A stretch of 64,000 nt of DNA from Pleomorphomonas koreensis DSM 23070 (lineage in GTDB: Bacteria; Pseudomonadota; Alphaproteobacteria; Rhizobiales; Pleomorphomonadaceae). Both the position numbers and the translations under genes were made by a program. The stretch is from NCBI RefSeq assembly GCF_000425185.1, contig NZ_AULH01000019.1, positions 1 through 64,000 on the forward strand. Direction: 5' to 3'. Positions 33,580 through 43,528 of the stretch are shown piece after piece (position 1 is the first letter of the stretch; every line of letters begins with the position of its first letter). The notes under the pieces were generated by a model. The model was not told the origin of the DNA. It saw nothing but the letters and a program-made list of their open reading frames with translations, and did not search any database.

Positions 33580-34275
33580 TCAGACCGCTTCCTGGATCTC
33601 GTCGGGCTCGCGCAGGACGTAGCCGCGACCCCAGACCGTCTCGATGTAGTTGCGGCCGTCGGTGGCGTTGGCGAGCTTCTTGCGAAGCTTGCAGATGAAC
33701 ACGTCGATGATCTTCAGCTCGGGCTCGTCCATGCCGCCGTAGAGATGGTTGAGGAACATCTCCTTGGTGAGCGTCGTCCCCTTGCGCAGAGAGAGCAGCT
33801 CCAGCATCTGATATTCCTTGCCGGTCAGATGCACGCGGTTGCCGTTGACCTCGACGGTCTTGGTGTCGAGGTTGACGATCAGGTCGCCGGTGACGATCAC
33901 CGACTGGGCATGGCCCTTGGAGCGGCGGACGATGGCATGGATGCGGGCGATCAGCTCGTCCTTGTGGAACGGCTTGGTCATGTAGTCGTCGGCGCCGAAG
34001 CCGAGACCGCGCACCTTGTCCTCGATGTTGCCGAGGCCGGACAGGATCAGGATCGGCGTCTTGACCTTCGATACGCGCAGAGTCCTGAGCACCTCATAGC
34101 CGGACATGTCCGGAAGGTTAAGGTCCAGGAGGATGATGTCGTAGTCGTAGAGCTTGCCGAGGTCGATTCCTTCCTCGCCAAGGTCCGTCGTATAGACGTT
34201 GAAGCTCTCGGACTTCAGCATCAGCTCGATGCTCTGTGCGGTCGCGCTGTCGTCCTCGATCAGCAAAACTCGCAT
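33580..34275 (-). CDS. ctrA: Cell-cycle master response regulator CtrA
   Basis: An OmpR-class regulator essential in many alphaproteobacteria, controlling division, DNA methylation and flagellar genes. The 231-residue protein has a receiver domain ([20 protein letters not shown], phosphoacceptor Asp51 in [35 protein letters not shown]) and a winged-helix output domain ([52 protein letters not shown]). The ATG at 34275 follows GGGGATAACGG. Upstream stands a TTAACCAT box, fitting autoregulation, and GANTC sites. ChpT, its phosphodonor, is encoded 13 kb away. Confidence 0.97.
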   Translation of the reverse strand: MRVLLIEDDSATAQSIELMLKSESFNVYTTDLGEEGIDLGKLYDYDIILLDLNLPDMSGYEVLRTLRVSKVKTPILILSGLGNIEDKVRGLGFGADDYMTKPFHKDELIARIHAIVRRSKGHAQSVIVTGDLIVNLDTKTVEVNGNRVHLTGKEYQMLELLSLRKGTTLTKEMFLNHLYGGMDEPELKIIDVFICKLRKKLANATDGRNYIETVWGRGYVLREPDEIQEAV

Positions 34276-34675
34276 TCCGTTATCCCCTTTTTCTAGGGCC
34301 TTGGGCCCGACCTTCTGTCGGAAGCGCAAATCCGGTCTTCCGCCGGACATAAGCTATCGGAGCCAAGGCTAGTGCCGAATGGTTAACAAACAATGATTCT
34401 CGGCCGCAAGCCTTTTAAGGGAAATCCGACAAAAGTCCGGGCAGGCCATTCAGAATCAACGAGAAATCGGCTTCGGTTGTCCTCACCCAGCAAATTAAGA
34501 AATTTGTCTAAGCGATTCTGCCGACTCCATGAAGATTCCTTGTCCACACCCTTTTTGCCGGCGCCGGGCGCCCTTGCATCCTTAAGCAAAGTATTAACGC
34601 CGGACCTTAACGAAGCGTTACACTCTCCGGGCAAATCCGAATCATCGCGGAAACATTTGCCCGGAAACCACAGCC
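34276..34675. promoter_or_regulatory. Shared ctrA-fliI control region
   Basis: 400 bases between divergent genes. It holds a CtrA box near ctrA (34379-34386); five GANTC sites (34395, 34453, 34514, 34523, 34534); and near fliI three TTAA cores (34582, 34594, 34607), spaced 12 and 13 bases apart, close to but not exactly the TTAA-N7-TTAA form of the CtrA motif. In Caulobacter ctrA promoters and early flagellar promoters are bound by CtrA, and a GANTC site makes ctrA respond to replication. The same logic is inferred here. No reading frame is convincing. Confidence 0.7.
34379..34386 (-). promoter_or_regulatory. CtrA binding site upstream of ctrA
   Basis: ATGGTTAA on the plus strand, TTAACCAT on the minus strand, an exact match to the CtrA half-site consensus, 104 bases upstream of the ctrA start codon. 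Confidence 0.75.
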
Positions 34676-36028
34676 ATGTCGCTCGACCGGCTCGCCGCCG
34701 AAATCGCCGCCCTCCGCCCGCTGGAAATCTACGGGCGCGTTTCCAGCGTGCAGGGCATGCTGGTGGAGGTGGCCGGCCCGGTGGAAGAGATGAGCGTCGG
34801 CGCCCGGCTGTCGGTCTCCGGCTTCGGCGGCGCCCAGGTGCCGGTCGAGGTGGTCGGCTTCCGCGACGGCCGGGCGCTCTGCCTGCCGTTCGCCTCGATG
34901 GAGGGCGTGCGGCTCGGCGCCAAGGCGACCATCGTCGCCGCCTCGGCGTCGGTGCGGCCGTCCGACGGCTGGCTCGGCCGGGTGGTCAACGCCTTCGGCG
35001 AGCCGATCGACGGCAAGGGGCCGCTACCGTCCGGCCCGACGGAGATGCCGCTCCGCGCCTCGCCGCCCCAGGCGGCCGAGCGGGCGCGGGTGGGAGAGCC
35101 GATCGACCTCGGCGTGCGCGTGCTCAATACTTTCGCCACCTGCTGCCGTGGCCAGCGCATGGGCATCTTCGCCGGCTCGGGCGTCGGCAAGTCGGTTCTC
35201 CTGTCGATGCTGGCCCGCTACACGGCCTGCGACGTGTCGGTGATCGGCCTGGTCGGCGAGCGCGGCCGCGAGGTGCAGGAGTTCATCGAGGACGACCTCG
35301 GCGAGGACGGCCTCGCCCGCTCGGTGGTGGTGGTCGCCACCTCCGACGAGACGGCGCTGATGCGGCGGCAGGCCGCCTATCTGACGCTGACCATCGCCGA
35401 GCACTTCCGCGACGCCGGGCAGGACGTGCTCTGCCTGATGGATTCGGTGACGCGCTTCGCCATGGCCCAGCGCGAGATCGGCCTGTCGGCCGGCGAGCCG
35501 CCGACCTCCAAGGGCTACACGCCGACGGTGTTCGCCGAACTGCCGCGCCTCCTGGAGCGCGCCGGCCCCGGTCCGGTGGGCGGCGGTACCATCACCGGCC
35601 TGTTCACCGTGCTGGTCGACGGCGACAACCACAACGAGCCGGTGGCCGACGCGGTGCGCGGCATTCTCGACGGTCACATCGTCATGGAGCGGGCGATCGC
35701 CGAGCGCGGCCGCTATCCGGCGGTCAACGTCCTGAAGACGGTGTCGCGCACCATGCCCGGCTGCGTCGAGGAGGAGATCCGGCCGATGATTCGCGATGCC
35801 AAGCGCCTGATGGCCACCTTCGCCGACATGGAGGAGCTGATCCGCCTCGGCGCCTACCGGCGCGGCAGCAACCCGGAGGTCGACCAGTCGATCGACGTCT
35901 CCGGCCCGCTCGAAGCCTTCCTGACGCAGGGAAAGGGTGAGTGCACCCGCCGGCACGACGGCTATCGCGATCTTGCTCACCTTTTGGAAAGCACTGTCGG
36001 TCTACGATACACGCATTCCGGGGAGTAA
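34676..36028 (+). CDS. fliI: Flagellar protein export ATPase FliI
   Basis: Cytoplasmic ATPase of the flagellar type III export apparatus. The 450-residue protein is F1-beta-like: N-terminal [20 protein letters not shown], Walker A GSGVGKS at 167-173, [35 protein letters not shown], Walker [28 protein letters not shown] and [17 protein letters not shown]. It is followed 6 bases later by fliJ. The ATG at 34676 has only a weak ribosome site. CtrA-like half-sites upstream suggest an early (class II) flagellar promoter. Confidence 0.95.
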   Translation: MSLDRLAAEIAALRPLEIYGRVSSVQGMLVEVAGPVEEMSVGARLSVSGFGGAQVPVEVVGFRDGRALCLPFASMEGVRLGAKATIVAASASVRPSDGWLGRVVNAFGEPIDGKGPLPSGPTEMPLRASPPQAAERARVGEPIDLGVRVLNTFATCCRGQRMGIFAGSGVGKSVLLSMLARYTACDVSVIGLVGERGREVQEFIEDDLGEDGLARSVVVVATSDETALMRRQAAYLTLTIAEHFRDAGQDVLCLMDSVTRFAMAQREIGLSAGEPPTSKGYTPTVFAELPRLLERAGPGPVGGGTITGLFTVLVDGDNHNEPVADAVRGILDGHIVMERAIAERGRYPAVNVLKTVSRTMPGCVEEEIRPMIRDAKRLMATFADMEELIRLGAYRRGSNPEVDQSIDVSGPLEAFLTQGKGECTRRHDGYRDLAHLLESTVGLRYTHSGE

Positions 36029-36034
36029 ACTCAC

Positions 36035-36445
36035 ATGAAGTCGCGCAACAGTCTCATCCGGCTCAAGCGGTTCCAGGTCGACGAGAAGCGTCGGCAGGTG
36101 ATGCAGATCGAAATGATGATCGCCGAGTTCGAGCGCATGGCCGCCGAGCTGGACGAGCAGATTCTCACCGAGCAGAAACGCACCGGCATCACCGACATTA
36201 CCCATTTCGCCTATCCGACCTTCGCCAAGGCGGCGATGACCCGGCGCGACAACCTCATGGGGTCGGCCAATGATCTCCGCGGCCAGCTCGACGCGGCGCA
36301 GGCGGCGCTCAGCGAGGCGGTGGAGGAGATGAAGAAGATCGAACTCCTGGAAGAGCGCGACCAGTTGCGCGAGCGGACCGCCCAGGATGCCGCCGAGCAG
36401 GATGCGCTCGACGAGGTGGCGGCGCGGCGCTCCTATCACGCCTGA
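36035..36445 (+). CDS. fliJ: Flagellar export chaperone FliJ
   Basis: A 136-residue coiled-coil protein, the general partner of FliI that escorts export substrates. It is almost entirely helical (MKSRNSLIRLKRFQVDEKRRQVMQIEMMIAEFERMAAELDEQILTEQKR then AAQAALSEAVEEMKKIELLEERDQLRERTAQDAAEQDALDEVAARR), the expected FliJ hairpin. It starts 6 bases after fliI, clearly in the same operon. The sequence is weakly conserved across phyla, so position carries much of the assignment. Confidence 0.9.
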   Translation: MKSRNSLIRLKRFQVDEKRRQVMQIEMMIAEFERMAAELDEQILTEQKRTGITDITHFAYPTFAKAAMTRRDNLMGSANDLRGQLDAAQAALSEAVEEMKKIELLEERDQLRERTAQDAAEQDALDEVAARRSYHA

Positions 36446-36544
36446 CGCCGTCCGCTGCCGGACGGTGGCCAGGAACCCGGATTTGCGGCGGGCATGCGGG
36501 AGCATGTCCGCCTTCTTCGTTTCAGCCGGCGCGGATCGGCGGGC

Positions 36545-36718
36545 TCAGGGCGCCTGCCAGACGGTGGCGACGCCGGCACCGGCCGTTGCCGAGATTTCGA
36601 CCGTGACGGAAAAGGCGCCCGGCCACACCCGCACCGGCAGGGTGCGGGCGGCGACAACGGTGGTCAGCGCCACCAGCGCGATGACGATCCAACTGACGAG
36701 TTTGGTTCTGCGGGCCAT
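36545..36718 (-). CDS. Small exported or membrane-anchored protein, 57 residues
   Basis: Read on the minus strand from the ATG at 36718: a basic start (MARRTKLVSW), one hydrophobic helix (IVIALVALTTVVAARTL, about residues 11-27) and a 30-residue tail rich in V, A and T ending VWQAP. AAGGG lies before the ATG. A CtrA-like ACGGTTAA (36837-36844, TTAACCGT on the minus strand) is about 120 bases upstream. No family recognised. It is convergent with fliJ. Coding status rests on the composition and ribosome site only. Confidence 0.5.
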   Translation of the reverse strand: MARRTKLVSWIVIALVALTTVVAARTLPVRVWPGAFSVTVEISATAGAGVATVWQAP

Positions 36719-36886
36719 GGCGTGCTGCCCTTGTTCCAGTGGCGCGGCCCCTTCCGCGCCATGATGTCACCTTATTGCCGCCGGCTTGAACGGCCCCCGA
36801 ACCCGCCGTTCATCCAGGGTTCATCCCGGTAAAGGAACGGTTAACGCGGTGTTTCGGTCGAAAACGCCAATGGGAGACCGAGACAA

Positions 36887-36921
36887 AACGCAAACGCCGC
36901 CGCGGAAGTTCCACGGCGGCG
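36887..36921 (-). terminator. Rho-independent terminator of ychF
   Basis: On the minus strand an 11-bp stem CGCCGCCGTGG / CCGCGGCGGCG with one mismatch is followed by TTTGCGTTTTG, about 30 bases past the ychF stop. Confidence 0.75.
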
Positions 36922-36947
36922 TCAGAAATGTGGCGAAGGCGGGGCGA

Positions 36948-38042
36948 TCAGGTATTGAACTTGAACAGCATGACGTCGCCGTCTGCCACGACGTATTCCT
37001 TGCCTTCGTCACGCGCCTTGCCGAGTTCCTTGGCCTTCACCTCGCCGTAGGCGATGTAGTCCTCAAAGGCGATGGTCTGGGCGCGGATGAAGCCACGCTC
37101 GAAATCGGTGTGGATGACGCCGGCCGCCTGCGGCGCCTTGGTGCCCTTCGGAATCGTCCAGGCGCGGGCCTCCTTGGGGCCGGCAGTGAAATAGGTGATC
37201 AGGCCGAGCAGGTCGTAGCCGGCGCGGATCAGCCGGTCGAGGCCGGGCTCGTCGAGGCCGAGGGTCTCCAGGAATTCCTTCTGCTCGGCGTCGTCGAGCT
37301 GGGCGACTTCCGCCTCGATGGCCGCCGAGATGACAACGGCCTTCGCTCCCTGCTTGTCGGCCATCTCGAAGACGCGCGCCGACTGGCTGTTGCCGGTGGC
37401 GGCGGCCGCTTCCTCGACGTTGCAGACGTAGAGCACCGGCTTGGCGGTCAAAAGGTTGAGCGCCGCGAAGCCGGCTTCCGAGCCTTTGGGGACAACGGCG
37501 GTGCGGGCCGGCCGGCCGTCGCGCAGCGCCTCTAGCGCCAGGTCCATCAGCTCGACCTGCTCCTTGATGTCCTTGTCGCCGCCCTGGGCACGCTTCCTGA
37601 GCGGCACGACGCGGCGTTCGAGGCTGTCGAGGTCGGCGAGCATCAGCTCGGTTTCCACCGTTTCGGCGTCGCTGACCGGATCGATGCGGCCCTCGACATG
37701 GGTGATGTCGCCATCCTCGAAGCAGCGCAGCACGTGGACGATGGCGTCGACCTCGCGGATGTTGCCGAGGAACTGGTTGCCGAGGCCCTCGCCCTTGGAG
37801 GCGCCGCGCACCAGGCCGGCGATGTCGACGAAGGTGATGCGGGTCGGCACGATCTGCGCCGACTTGGCCTTGTCGGCCAAGGCGACAAGGCGCGGATCGG
37901 GCACCGCCACCTCGCCGGTGTTCGGCTCGATGGTGCAGAAGGGATAGTTGGCCGCCTGGGCGGCGGCGGTCTTGGTGAGCGCGTTGAAGAGCGTGGACTT
38001 GCCGACGTTGGGCAGGCCGACGATGCCGCACTTGAAACCCAT
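36948..38042 (-). CDS. ychF: Redox-regulated ATPase YchF (Obg-like)
   Basis: A 364-residue OBG-family P-loop protein that prefers ATP and interacts with ribosomes. Seen: G1 GLPNVGKSTLFNALT (residues 9-23), G3 DIAGLVRGASKGEGLGNQFL, the altered G4 typical of YchF, and the C-terminal TGS domain (GLITYFTAGPKEARAWTIPKGTKAPQAAGVIHTDFERGFIRAQTIAFEDYIAYG). It is upstream of nothing on its strand but a terminator; pth lies 92 bases ahead of it and both may share a transcript with rplY. Confidence 0.96.
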   Translation of the reverse strand: MGFKCGIVGLPNVGKSTLFNALTKTAAAQAANYPFCTIEPNTGEVAVPDPRLVALADKAKSAQIVPTRITFVDIAGLVRGASKGEGLGNQFLGNIREVDAIVHVLRCFEDGDITHVEGRIDPVSDAETVETELMLADLDSLERRVVPLRKRAQGGDKDIKEQVELMDLALEALRDGRPARTAVVPKGSEAGFAALNLLTAKPVLYVCNVEEAAAATGNSQSARVFEMADKQGAKAVVISAAIEAEVAQLDDAEQKEFLETLGLDEPGLDRLIRAGYDLLGLITYFTAGPKEARAWTIPKGTKAPQAAGVIHTDFERGFIRAQTIAFEDYIAYGEVKAKELGKARDEGKEYVVADGDVMLFKFNT

Positions 38043-38133
38043 GGTGATCTGACTTTCGTCTGGAGCGAGAGGTTGGCCGAGGTGTTAGGGAAGCCCGTCG
38101 CCGTCCGTCAAGGAAATTGTCCCGGAGGTCCGG

Positions 38134-38844
38134 TTAGCGCCGGGTCTTCTGGGCGAGCAGGCTGCGCAGCACCGCCGCCATGGCGTTCTTCGGCGGAGGT
38201 TCGGCCGGGGGTGTGTCGGCCGGCGCGGCCGGACTGCCGTCCGTCTTGGCGTCCGCCTTCGGTTTCCGCTCGGCCTTCGGCTCGGTGACGAGGTGGACGC
38301 GGTTGGCGAAGGTGTTGTCGGCGCCCTTGGTCAGCTCGCCGGCGTTGTCGGCGATGGCGTCGAGGAGGCGCACCAGCCAGTCGCGGTCGGCCTTGGCGAA
38401 ATCGGAGAGCACGTGGGCGTGGACCAGCGCCTTGTCGCCGGGATGGCCGATGCCGAGGCGCATGCGGCGGTAGCCGTCGGTGATCTGCGAGGAGATCGAG
38501 CGCAGGCCGTTGTGGCCGCCGTGGCCGCCGCCGACCTTCATCCTGAGCTTGCCGGGCGGCAGGTCGAGTTCGTCGTGGATGACCACGACGTCGGACGGCG
38601 CAAGCTTGAGGAAGCGGACAGCGTCGCCCACCGAGCGGCCGCTCTCGTTCATGTAGGTCTGCGGCTTCATCAGCAGCACGCGCTCGCCGTCGATCAACCC
38701 TTCCGACACTTCGGCCTGGAAGTTCTTCCGCCAGGCGGGGAAGCGGTGGCGCGTGTGGATGACGTCGGCCGCCATGAAGCCGATGTTGTGGCGGTTCGAC
38801 GCATATTTGGCGCCGGGATTGCCGAGACCCGCGATGATGAGCAA
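38134..38844 (-). CDS. pth: Peptidyl-tRNA hydrolase
   Basis: Frees tRNA from peptidyl-tRNA that dropped off the ribosome. The 236-residue protein has [24 protein letters not shown] (catalytic His in NRHNIGF), [46 protein letters not shown] (Asp and Asn). A C-terminal extension of about 45 residues rich in K, P and A ([22 protein letters not shown]) is longer than in E. coli and common in Hyphomicrobiales. rplY lies upstream on the same strand, the conserved rplY-pth order. Confidence 0.95.
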   Translation of the reverse strand: MLIIAGLGNPGAKYASNRHNIGFMAADVIHTRHRFPAWRKNFQAEVSEGLIDGERVLLMKPQTYMNESGRSVGDAVRFLKLAPSDVVVIHDELDLPPGKLRMKVGGGHGGHNGLRSISSQITDGYRRMRLGIGHPGDKALVHAHVLSDFAKADRDWLVRLLDAIADNAGELTKGADNTFANRVHLVTEPKAERKPKADAKTDGSPAAPADTPPAEPPPKNAMAAVLRSLLAQKTRR

Positions 38845-38865
38845 GCGCCCCTCCCGAAATGATCA

Positions 38866-38893
38866 GGGGTTCCGGCCGCGAGACCGGAACCCC
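38866..38893 (-). terminator. Perfect hairpin between rplY and pth
   Basis: GGGGTTCCGG-N8-CCGGAACCCC, a 10-bp perfect stem. No U-tract follows on the minus strand, so it may be a weak terminator, an attenuator or a processing/stability stem within the rplY-pth message. Confidence 0.5.
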
Positions 38894-38919
38894 GAACGTC
38901 AGCCCAAGGGCCGTTGCGA

Positions 38920-39534
38920 TCAGGCCTTGGGCGCCTCGGCGGCGGCCTCGGCCGCTTCTTCCGAAGCGGAGGCGGCCGAACCGGCCACGGTGGCGACGGC
39001 GAAGTCGTCGTGGTCGACCAGCTTGGCGCCTTCCGGCAGCGCGACGGCGGAGATGTGCACGGCGTCGCCGATGTCGAGGCCGCCGACATCGACCGTCAGG
39101 AACTCGGGAATGGCGTTGGCCGAGACCTGCAGCGCCACTTCGTGGGCGGCGATGGTCAGCGCGCCGCCGCGGCGGATGCCCGGCGACTTGTCCTGGCCGA
39201 CGATGTGCACCGGCACGTTGACGGTCAGCTTGGTGGTGTCGGAAACGCGGATGAAGTCGACGTGGACGAGGGTGTCGGTCACCGGGTCGAGCTGGTAGTC
39301 GCGCGGCAGGACCTTGATCTCCTGGCCGTCCACCTTGAGGGTGGCGACGTGGGTCAGGAAGCCGCCGGCGTGCAGCTTGAGGAAGGTTTCCTTGGTGTCG
39401 ACCGCGATCGACAGCGGCGGCTGCTTGTCGCCATAGACGACGGCGGGCGTCTTGCCCTCACGGCGCAGGGTGCGGGCGGACCCCTTTCCCACCCGGTCGC
39501 GCAGCGAGGCGACGAGCTCGTAGGTCTGAGCCAT
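38920..39534 (-). CDS. rplY: 50S ribosomal protein L25 with C-terminal Ctc extension
   Basis: Binds 5S rRNA in the large subunit. The 204-residue protein has the L25 domain ([35 protein letters not shown], about 1-95) and the TL5/Ctc beta domain (about 96-190) ending in an Ala/Glu-rich tail. The start at 39534 matches the family MAQTYEL; in-frame ATGs upstream are less likely. It heads a probable rplY-pth(-ychF) transcription unit. Confidence 0.95.
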   Translation of the reverse strand: MAQTYELVASLRDRVGKGSARTLRREGKTPAVVYGDKQPPLSIAVDTKETFLKLHAGGFLTHVATLKVDGQEIKVLPRDYQLDPVTDTLVHVDFIRVSDTTKLTVNVPVHIVGQDKSPGIRRGGALTIAAHEVALQVSANAIPEFLTVDVGGLDIGDAVHISAVALPEGAKLVDHDDFAVATVAGSAASASEEAAEAAAEAPKA

Positions 39535-39810
39535 TTCTCGTGCTTTCATAATCGGATTGCTGGCAGCGGCGGCCACGCGGCCGACGCCGATCCGGCGCTC
39601 CCTCCAGGGGGGTCGGCGCGGATGGGCGCGCTATAGCGGAAACGGCCGGAGAAGGCAAGGGAAGGCGGGGATTTCAGGGAGATATGGGCCTTGTCGGGCA
39701 GGGGCGTTGTGGGAGGCAGGTATAGCCTCGACAAAGGTCGTGGATGGATTCACCCTCTACTCCCGGTTACAAATGTCCCGCTAAAAGCGCTGCTTCCGCA
39801 CGAGCCCGAT

Positions 39811-40323
39811 ATGAAATTCCTTGATGCAGCTTTTGCGCTCCTCTGTCTTTTCGCCGTCTTTCCAGCCCTCGCCAAAGACCCGCCGCCGGTACCTTCGGAG
39901 AAATTCCAGGGCTGGTCGACCACGATGCGGGAAACGGGAACCATCTTCTTCTACTGCATGTCGCCCAAGATCTGCGGGAAAGGCTCGATCGTCAGCCTGC
40001 ATATGCATGACCTGCCGGCACCGACCAAAGCCGAAATCCGCGCCAGACAAAATGAGCCGCGTCTGCCGATCAAATGCCGGAGCATCGGCAGTTACGACTC
40101 CTGCGAATATCCGGCCGCCATCGATCGAAAAGGGCGGCCAACCCATTACCGGCCAACGCCGGCTGAAGGCTTCGTCGCCGATTTCTTTCATTGTGGTTTC
40201 ATGTCCGAGCGCCTGCCGCCCGGTTCCGGTGGCCATTTCCTCATCACCATCGTCAGTTCGGCCATAAACTACCAGCAGGCCAGGAAGAATTACGTCCTGT
40301 TCCAGTCGGCGGTGACGCACTGA
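39811..40323 (+). CDS. Secreted cysteine-containing protein of unknown function
   Basis: A 170-residue protein with a clear signal peptide (MKFLDAAFALLCLFAVFPALA, cleavage before KDPPP). The mature part has five cysteines (FFYCMSPKICGKG, KCRSIGSYDSCEYP and FHCGFMSE), which may form disulfides in the periplasm. It resembles no family that could be named with confidence. Base composition is somewhat poorer in GC than its neighbours. It stands alone between rplY (divergent) and the epimerase gene. Confidence 0.65.
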   Translation: MKFLDAAFALLCLFAVFPALAKDPPPVPSEKFQGWSTTMRETGTIFFYCMSPKICGKGSIVSLHMHDLPAPTKAEIRARQNEPRLPIKCRSIGSYDSCEYPAAIDRKGRPTHYRPTPAEGFVADFFHCGFMSERLPPGSGGHFLITIVSSAINYQQARKNYVLFQSAVTH

Positions 40324-40423
40324 GCGGCTTCAGCCATTGCCGTAGCGGCTTTCCGGTCGGGGCTGGAAATCCATCCGAAAACGTTTAGGACGGACGGAGC
40401 GGCTGGACAGGAGCGACGAGGCG

Positions 40424-41635
40424 ATGGCGGAAAGCGACAACGGGGCCTGGGCGACGGAAATCCGCGCCGAGCTTACCGGCAACATCCTGCCCTTCTGGCA
40501 GGGCCGGATGCGCGATCCGGAAGGCGGCTTCTTCGGCGCCGCCGGCTGCGACGGCGTCGTCGATCCGGCCGCGCCGCGCTCCTCGGTGGTCAACGCCCGC
40601 ATTCTCTGGACCTTTGCCACGGCAACGCGGCTGCTCGGCGACGGCTATCGGGCGACCGCCGACTGGGCTTTCGACTATCTGAAGCGGCATTTCCTCGACG
40701 AGGCGCATGGCGGCCTCTACTGGCTGCTCGACGCCGATGGACTGCCGCTCTCCGACCGCAAGCAGATCTACGCCCAGGCCTTCGGCATCTACGCCCTGTC
40801 CGAGCACGCCCGCGCCACCGGCAGCGGCGACAGCCTCGACCTGGCCATCGGCCTCTATCGGCTGATCGAACAGCATGCCGCCGACCGGGCAGGCGGCGGC
40901 TACATCGAGGCGCTCGACCGCGCCTGGCAGCCGCTCGACGACATGCGCCTCTCCGACAAGGATCTCAACAGCCCCAAATCGATGAACACCCATCTCCACG
41001 TGATGGAAGCCTATACCAACCTCCTGCGGGTATGGCGCGATCCGGAGCTTGAGGGGCGGCAGGCGGCGCTGATCGCCGTCACGCTCGACCGCATCGTCGA
41101 CAACCGCACCGACCATTTCCGGCTGTTCTTCGACAGGGACTGGCGGCCGCTCGACGGCCACGTCTCCTATGGCCACGACATCGAGGGAAGCTGGCTGCTG
41201 GTCGAGGCGGCCGAGGTGCTGGGCGACGCGGCGCTGCTCGCCCGCGTCAGGGCCGTCGCCGTGCTGATGGCCGAGCGGACGCTCGCCGAGGGCCGCGACA
41301 GCGACGGCAGCCTCTACTACGAGGCCGATCACGACGGCCGCCTCGTCGATGCCAACAAGCACTGGTGGCCGCAGGCCGAGGCGCTGGTCGGCTTCTACAA
41401 TGCCTATCAGATGACCGGCGACGCGACCTTCCGAACGGCGGCGGCCGAGGTCTGGGCCTTCATCCGCGACAGGGTGGTCGATCGGCAGCACGGCGAATGG
41501 CACGCCAAGCTCAGGCCGGATGGCCGGCCCTGCACGGCGGCCGAGGATGCCGACGCCTGCCTCGCCGGTCCCTGGAAGTGCCCCTACCACAATGCCCGCG
41601 CCTGCTTCGAGATGATCGAGCGGCTTGCGGGGTGA
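40424..41635 (+). CDS. AGE family epimerase/isomerase, cellobiose 2-epimerase-like
   Basis: A 403-residue (alpha/alpha)6-barrel sugar epimerase. The motifs SMNTHLHVMEAYTNLLRVW, VSYGHDIEGSWLLVEAAEVLGD, NKHWWPQAEALVGFYNAYQMTGD and WKCPYHNARACFEM carry the conserved His and Glu residues of the N-acylglucosamine/cellobiose 2-epimerase group; GHDIEGSWLL and KCPYHN favour the cellobiose/mannobiose branch. It would act on free mannosides or glucosides in the cytoplasm. GGAG stands 5' of the ATG at 40424. The gene appears monocistronic, converging with prs. Confidence 0.88.
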   Translation: MAESDNGAWATEIRAELTGNILPFWQGRMRDPEGGFFGAAGCDGVVDPAAPRSSVVNARILWTFATATRLLGDGYRATADWAFDYLKRHFLDEAHGGLYWLLDADGLPLSDRKQIYAQAFGIYALSEHARATGSGDSLDLAIGLYRLIEQHAADRAGGGYIEALDRAWQPLDDMRLSDKDLNSPKSMNTHLHVMEAYTNLLRVWRDPELEGRQAALIAVTLDRIVDNRTDHFRLFFDRDWRPLDGHVSYGHDIEGSWLLVEAAEVLGDAALLARVRAVAVLMAERTLAEGRDSDGSLYYEADHDGRLVDANKHWWPQAEALVGFYNAYQMTGDATFRTAAAEVWAFIRDRVVDRQHGEWHAKLRPDGRPCTAAEDADACLAGPWKCPYHNARACFEMIERLAG

Positions 41636-41704
41636 GGGCTCCGGCTGGATATGAAAACAGCCGCAGTGACGCGGCTGTTCCGGGCGGCGTGGGGCGTGAG
41701 CGCC

Positions 41705-42637
<933 letters not shown>

Positions 42638-42787
42638 GAACGTCGACCTCGCGAAAAGACCTCGCCGCCCCCATGAGAGGACGGGAGCGGCGACCGGCTG
42701 GCTGGTTTCGCGCGCCTTTTAGCAGTGCCGCACCGTCGCGTAAACACGCGATGACGCGAATCCTAGCCGGCTTGCGTTCCGCAAGGC

Positions 42788-43420
42788 TCAGAGCGTGCCG
42801 GCGGGCAACGTTCCCACAGCGGCGCCCGCCGAGGCGGCCGGCGCTCCGGCGGCGGACGGCTGGGGCAGGCGGTTGATCCAGGCGTAGACGTCCTCGACGG
42901 TGCGGGCGGCGATGGTGTCGAGCACGCCGGCGTCGACGCTGGCCCACGGGTCGGCGTCGGCCGCCCCGGTGATCTCGATGCCGGAGAAGCGCAGCACGCG
43001 GTTGCCGGTCTGGTCGAGAATGTCCCAGACATAGGTGACGTTGGTGCCGACGTCGCCGCCGACGGCGGAGAGATAGCCCCAGACGTGGTACGTGGCGGTG
43101 GCGTCGGCGCGGCGCACCAGATGCAGGTTGCGCGTCTGGGCGTATTTGGCGATCGACCGGGCCAGTATGTCCTGCTTGTTGGTCGGCACGCCCTTGATCT
43201 GGTCGAAGGAGAAGGTGGCGACGGCGGCCGGCACGGCCGGCACGGCCGGCAGCGTCGCCCCGGGCGGCGCCGGCACGGTCGGTCCGGCGGTGGCCACCGG
43301 CTTCGAGCGGGCGGATTCGGACGACTGGCAGGCGGCGAGCACGGAGGCGAGAAGGGCGACGCAGAGCACGCCCGGCAGCCGGAACGATCCGGCGCGCTTC
43401 GTTCCGCTCAGAAAACCCAT
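42788..43420 (-). CDS. Putative lipoprotein
   Basis: A 210-residue protein with a basic start and lipobox (FRLPGVLCVALLASVLAACQSS; acylated Cys near 31), a Pro/Ala-rich linker, then a compact domain: FSFDQIKGVPTNKQDILARSIAKYAQTRNLHLVRRADATATYHVWGYLSAVGGDVGTNVTYVWDILDQTGNRVLRFSGIEIT. It ends in a Pro/Ala-rich tail. The central part looks like the lipoproteins found beside prs and pgeF in Hyphomicrobiales; function unknown. GGGAGGCG precedes the ATG. It follows pgeF by 108 bases on the same strand. Confidence 0.75.
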   Translation of the reverse strand: MGFLSGTKRAGSFRLPGVLCVALLASVLAACQSSESARSKPVATAGPTVPAPPGATLPAVPAVPAAVATFSFDQIKGVPTNKQDILARSIAKYAQTRNLHLVRRADATATYHVWGYLSAVGGDVGTNVTYVWDILDQTGNRVLRFSGIEITGAADADPWASVDAGVLDTIAARTVEDVYAWINRLPQPSAAGAPAASAGAAVGTLPAGTL

Positions 43421-43528
43421 CCATCGCCTCCCGGCAAATCACATGCTATGGCGTGTGCCGTTAGAGCATTTTTCCGTCCGCCTGAAAACCGTTTTCGCGT
43501 TTCCTATCCCTTGGTTGAGGGAGGGGCG

